From: Pseudonocardia nematodicida
Lineage (GTDB): Bacteria; Actinomycetota; Actinomycetes; Mycobacteriales; Pseudonocardiaceae
Assembly: GCF_040105385.1 (NCBI RefSeq)
Contig: NZ_JBEDNQ010000013.1
Span: forward strand, 1 to 64,000
DNA length: 64,000 bases
Direction: 5' to 3'
The position numbers were made by a program, and so were the translations under genes. The notes under the pieces are model-generated. The model worked only from the letters and a program-made list of their open reading frames with translations. It was not told where the DNA came from and ran no database searches. Numbering within the stretch: position 1 is the first letter of the stretch; each line of letters starts with the position of its first letter. Below, one piece after another: positions 62,630-64,000 of the stretch.

Positions 62630-63112
62630 TCAGACGGCGAACAGCTGCTCCGGGTCGGCGAACGCCTTGAACTCGAGCGCGTTGCCGGCCGGGTCGAGGA
62701 AGAACATCGTCCACTGCTCGCCCGGCTCGCCCTCGAAGCGCACGTAGGGCTCGATGACGAACTCGGTGCCGGCGTCGGTCAGCCGCGCGGCCAGCGCCCG
62801 GAACTCCGGCACGCTCAGGACGAGCCCGAAGTGCGGGACCGGAACCTCGTGGCCGTCGACCGGGTTGGTCCCGGCGACGCCGTCCCGCGTCGCCGACGAC
62901 GGCTCACCGACCTGGTGGGTGACGACCTGGTGCCCGGCCATGTCCCAGTCGGTCCACCGCTCGGCGGAGCGGCCCCGGGCGAAGCCCAGCACGCTCCCGT
63001 AGAACTCGCGGGCGGCCTCGATGTCGTCGACCGGGATCGCCAGGTGGAACGGTGGCCGGACGGACGTGACGATCGGGGCCGGATCAGTACTCACGGGGTC
63101 GACACTATCCAC
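62630..63112 (-). CDS. VOC-family (glyoxalase/dioxygenase-like) protein
   Basis: This ~160-aa protein has the two beta-alpha-beta-beta-beta modules of the vicinal oxygen chelate fold. The first module is FHLAIPVDDIEAAREFYGSVLGFARG, the second PHFGLVLSVPEFRALAARLTDAG. They are followed by FFLDPAGNALEFKAF, where metal-binding Glu lies, with an insert TNPVDGHEVPVP. The substrate is unknown. The start is a GTG, either at 63112 or at 63094; neither has a clear ribosome-binding site. Confidence 0.85.
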   Translation of the reverse strand: MDSVDPVSTDPAPIVTSVRPPFHLAIPVDDIEAAREFYGSVLGFARGRSAERWTDWDMAGHQVVTHQVGEPSSATRDGVAGTNPVDGHEVPVPHFGLVLSVPEFRALAARLTDAGTEFVIEPYVRFEGEPGEQWTMFFLDPAGNALEFKAFADPEQLFAV

Positions 63113-63150
63113 CCGGCCCCGGAACCGGGGGTGAACCCGGTCCCACCGAG

Positions 63151-63792
63151 ATGACCGGAACGCCCGAACCCGACACGATGGCCCCCATGCCGCGCCCCGA
63201 CCACGCCGTGTTCCTCAAGCGGTCCTTCTCGAAGATGGACCAGCTGGCGACGCCGTTCCTCACCGGTCCGCGGCTGCGCAAGCAGCTCGCGGGTGTCGTC
63301 CCGTTCGGCACGGACGGCATCGTCGTCGAGCTGGGTGCCGGACCCGGTGCGCTCGCCGACGACATCCGGTCCCGGCTCGGCCCCGGCGCCCGCTACCTCG
63401 CCGTCGAGATCGACGAGGAGCTGGTCGCGCACCTGCGGACCCACAAGCCCTGGCTGGAGGTGGTCCAGGGCGACGTCAACGACCTCGAGAAGATCCTCGA
63501 CGACGCCGGTATCGACCGGGTCGACGCCTTCGTCTCCACGCTGCCCTGGGCGGTGTTCCCGCAGGAGATGCGGCTGAAGGTGATGGGGGTGATCGCGCGC
63601 CGGCTGGTTCCCGGCGGCGTCATGAGCATGATCATCACCTGGATGGCGCTGCCGAACCGGGTCCGTGACCTGCGCGCGCTGCTCGACACCCACTTCGACG
63701 AGGTGGTCGAGACGGCCACCGAGTGGCGCAACCCGCCGCCGGCGCGGACGTTCCTGTGCCGGCGCCCGTTCCCGCGTTTCGACGTCCGGTGA
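63151..63792 (+). CDS. Class I SAM-dependent methyltransferase (phospholipid N-methyltransferase-like)
   Basis: This 213-aa protein (or 204 aa from the ATG at 63178) has the SAM loop VVELGAGPGALADDI, a motif with VEIDEELVAHL, GDVNDLEKIL and AFVSTLPWAVFPQE, as in the KsgA/PmtA-like group. The family includes phospholipid N-methyltransferases and rRNA dimethylases, but the short form here lacks the KsgA C-terminal domain. It overlaps the asparaginase gene by 4 bases (GTGA), so they are cotranscribed. Confidence 0.82.
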   Translation: MTGTPEPDTMAPMPRPDHAVFLKRSFSKMDQLATPFLTGPRLRKQLAGVVPFGTDGIVVELGAGPGALADDIRSRLGPGARYLAVEIDEELVAHLRTHKPWLEVVQGDVNDLEKILDDAGIDRVDAFVSTLPWAVFPQEMRLKVMGVIARRLVPGGVMSMIITWMALPNRVRDLRALLDTHFDEVVETATEWRNPPPARTFLCRRPFPRFDVR

Positions 63793-64000
63793 CCGCCGTC
63801 ACCACCCCGCTCCCGCCTGTGCTCGCCGGTGCCGTCCCGCTGGCCCACGTCGAGCGCGAGGGCACCGTCGAGTCGGTGCACCTGGGCACACTGGCCACCT
63901 GCGACGCCGGCGGCCGCATCGCCGGCCGGGGCGACCCGCACGTCGGGTTCCTGCCGCGCTCGGCGCTCAAGCCGGTGCAGGCGGTCGCGATGCTGCGGGC
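63789..64000 (+). CDS. Asparaginase, type II (AnsA/pfam06089), partial
   Basis: The first 70 codons of a gene that runs past the window edge. It starts with GTG overlapping the methyltransferase stop. The translation (PLAHVEREGTVESVHLGTLAT, then FLPRSALKPVQAVAMLRA) matches the N terminus of the bacterial asparaginase family with the conserved RSxxKPxQAVAMLRAG motif. It would hydrolyse L-asparagine to aspartate and ammonia. Confidence 0.85.
   Translation, partial: MTAVTTPLPPVLAGAVPLAHVEREGTVESVHLGTLATCDAGGRIAGRGDPHVGFLPRSALKPVQAVAMLR

Overview
The window is high-GC actinobacterial chromosome, most likely Pseudonocardia or a close member of the Pseudonocardiaceae. The reasons are the 16S sequence with its actinobacterial leader, a near-absolute G/C third-position bias, many GTG starts, many stop/start overlaps, and families typical of the phylum (PP2C phosphatase, FprB-type reductase, Rsm22, actinobacterial GT39). 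I see no prophage, insertion sequence, CRISPR array or integrase. The strand is gene-dense housekeeping and catabolic DNA with several small regulated modules.

Region 1 (1-2.9 kb) is the 5' part of a ribosomal RNA operon on the minus strand: partial 23S, a tRNA-less spacer, complete 16S, then the leader and promoter. Region 2 (2.9-9 kb) holds a methyltransferase-like gene, a PP2C phosphatase, tRNA-Arg, a DUF4287 gene, an AurF-like diiron oxygenase paired with a ferredoxin/ferredoxin-reductase fusion behind a striking 40-bp nested palindrome, and a YeeE/YedE sulfur-compound transporter. Region 3 (9.3-18 kb) has two MFS carriers, a geranylgeranyl-reductase/IPP-isomerase pair, an Rsm22 methyltransferase, a CobW-type metallochaperone and a PfkB sugar kinase.

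Region 4 (18.1-28.3 kb) is a TetR-controlled operon: GH3 glycosidase, an unusual DapA-family aldolase/lyase, a complete oligopeptide-type ABC importer with a fused permease-ATPase, and an aldo/keto reductase. It probably imports and dismantles a glycoside-like compound. A secreted GH16 gene follows on the other strand. Region 5 (29.5-38.3 kb) carries a cupin, a PHP protein, galactokinase, CYTH/CHAD, a GlcD-like FAD oxidase and an amine oxidase, with three copies of a dispersed ~60-bp palindromic repeat in its intergenic spaces.

Region 6 (36.8-41.3 kb) is a GntP permease, HMG-CoA-lyase-type enzyme and CaiB-type CoA-transferase set, divergent from a GntR regulator across a palindrome-rich promoter. 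It looks like an import, CoA-activation and cleavage route for a branched hydroxy acid. Region 7 (41.3-53.4 kb) contains an FMN-binding protein, menC with a divergent TetR gene, a siderophore-interacting protein, a two-component system, a MerR regulator, a SpeG-like acetyltransferase with a newly noticed 67-aa cysteine-containing upstream gene, an acyl-CoA synthetase, an iron-box-controlled leaderless sucrase/ferredoxin-like gene, a HAD phosphatase and an acyl-CoA dehydrogenase-like gene. Region 8 (53.5-64 kb) has envelope glycosyltransferases, two PH-domain membrane proteins, a HerA-like ATPase, oligoribonuclease, three tRNA genes (His, Lys, Lys), a VOC protein, a methyltransferase and the start of an asparaginase-II gene cut by the window edge.
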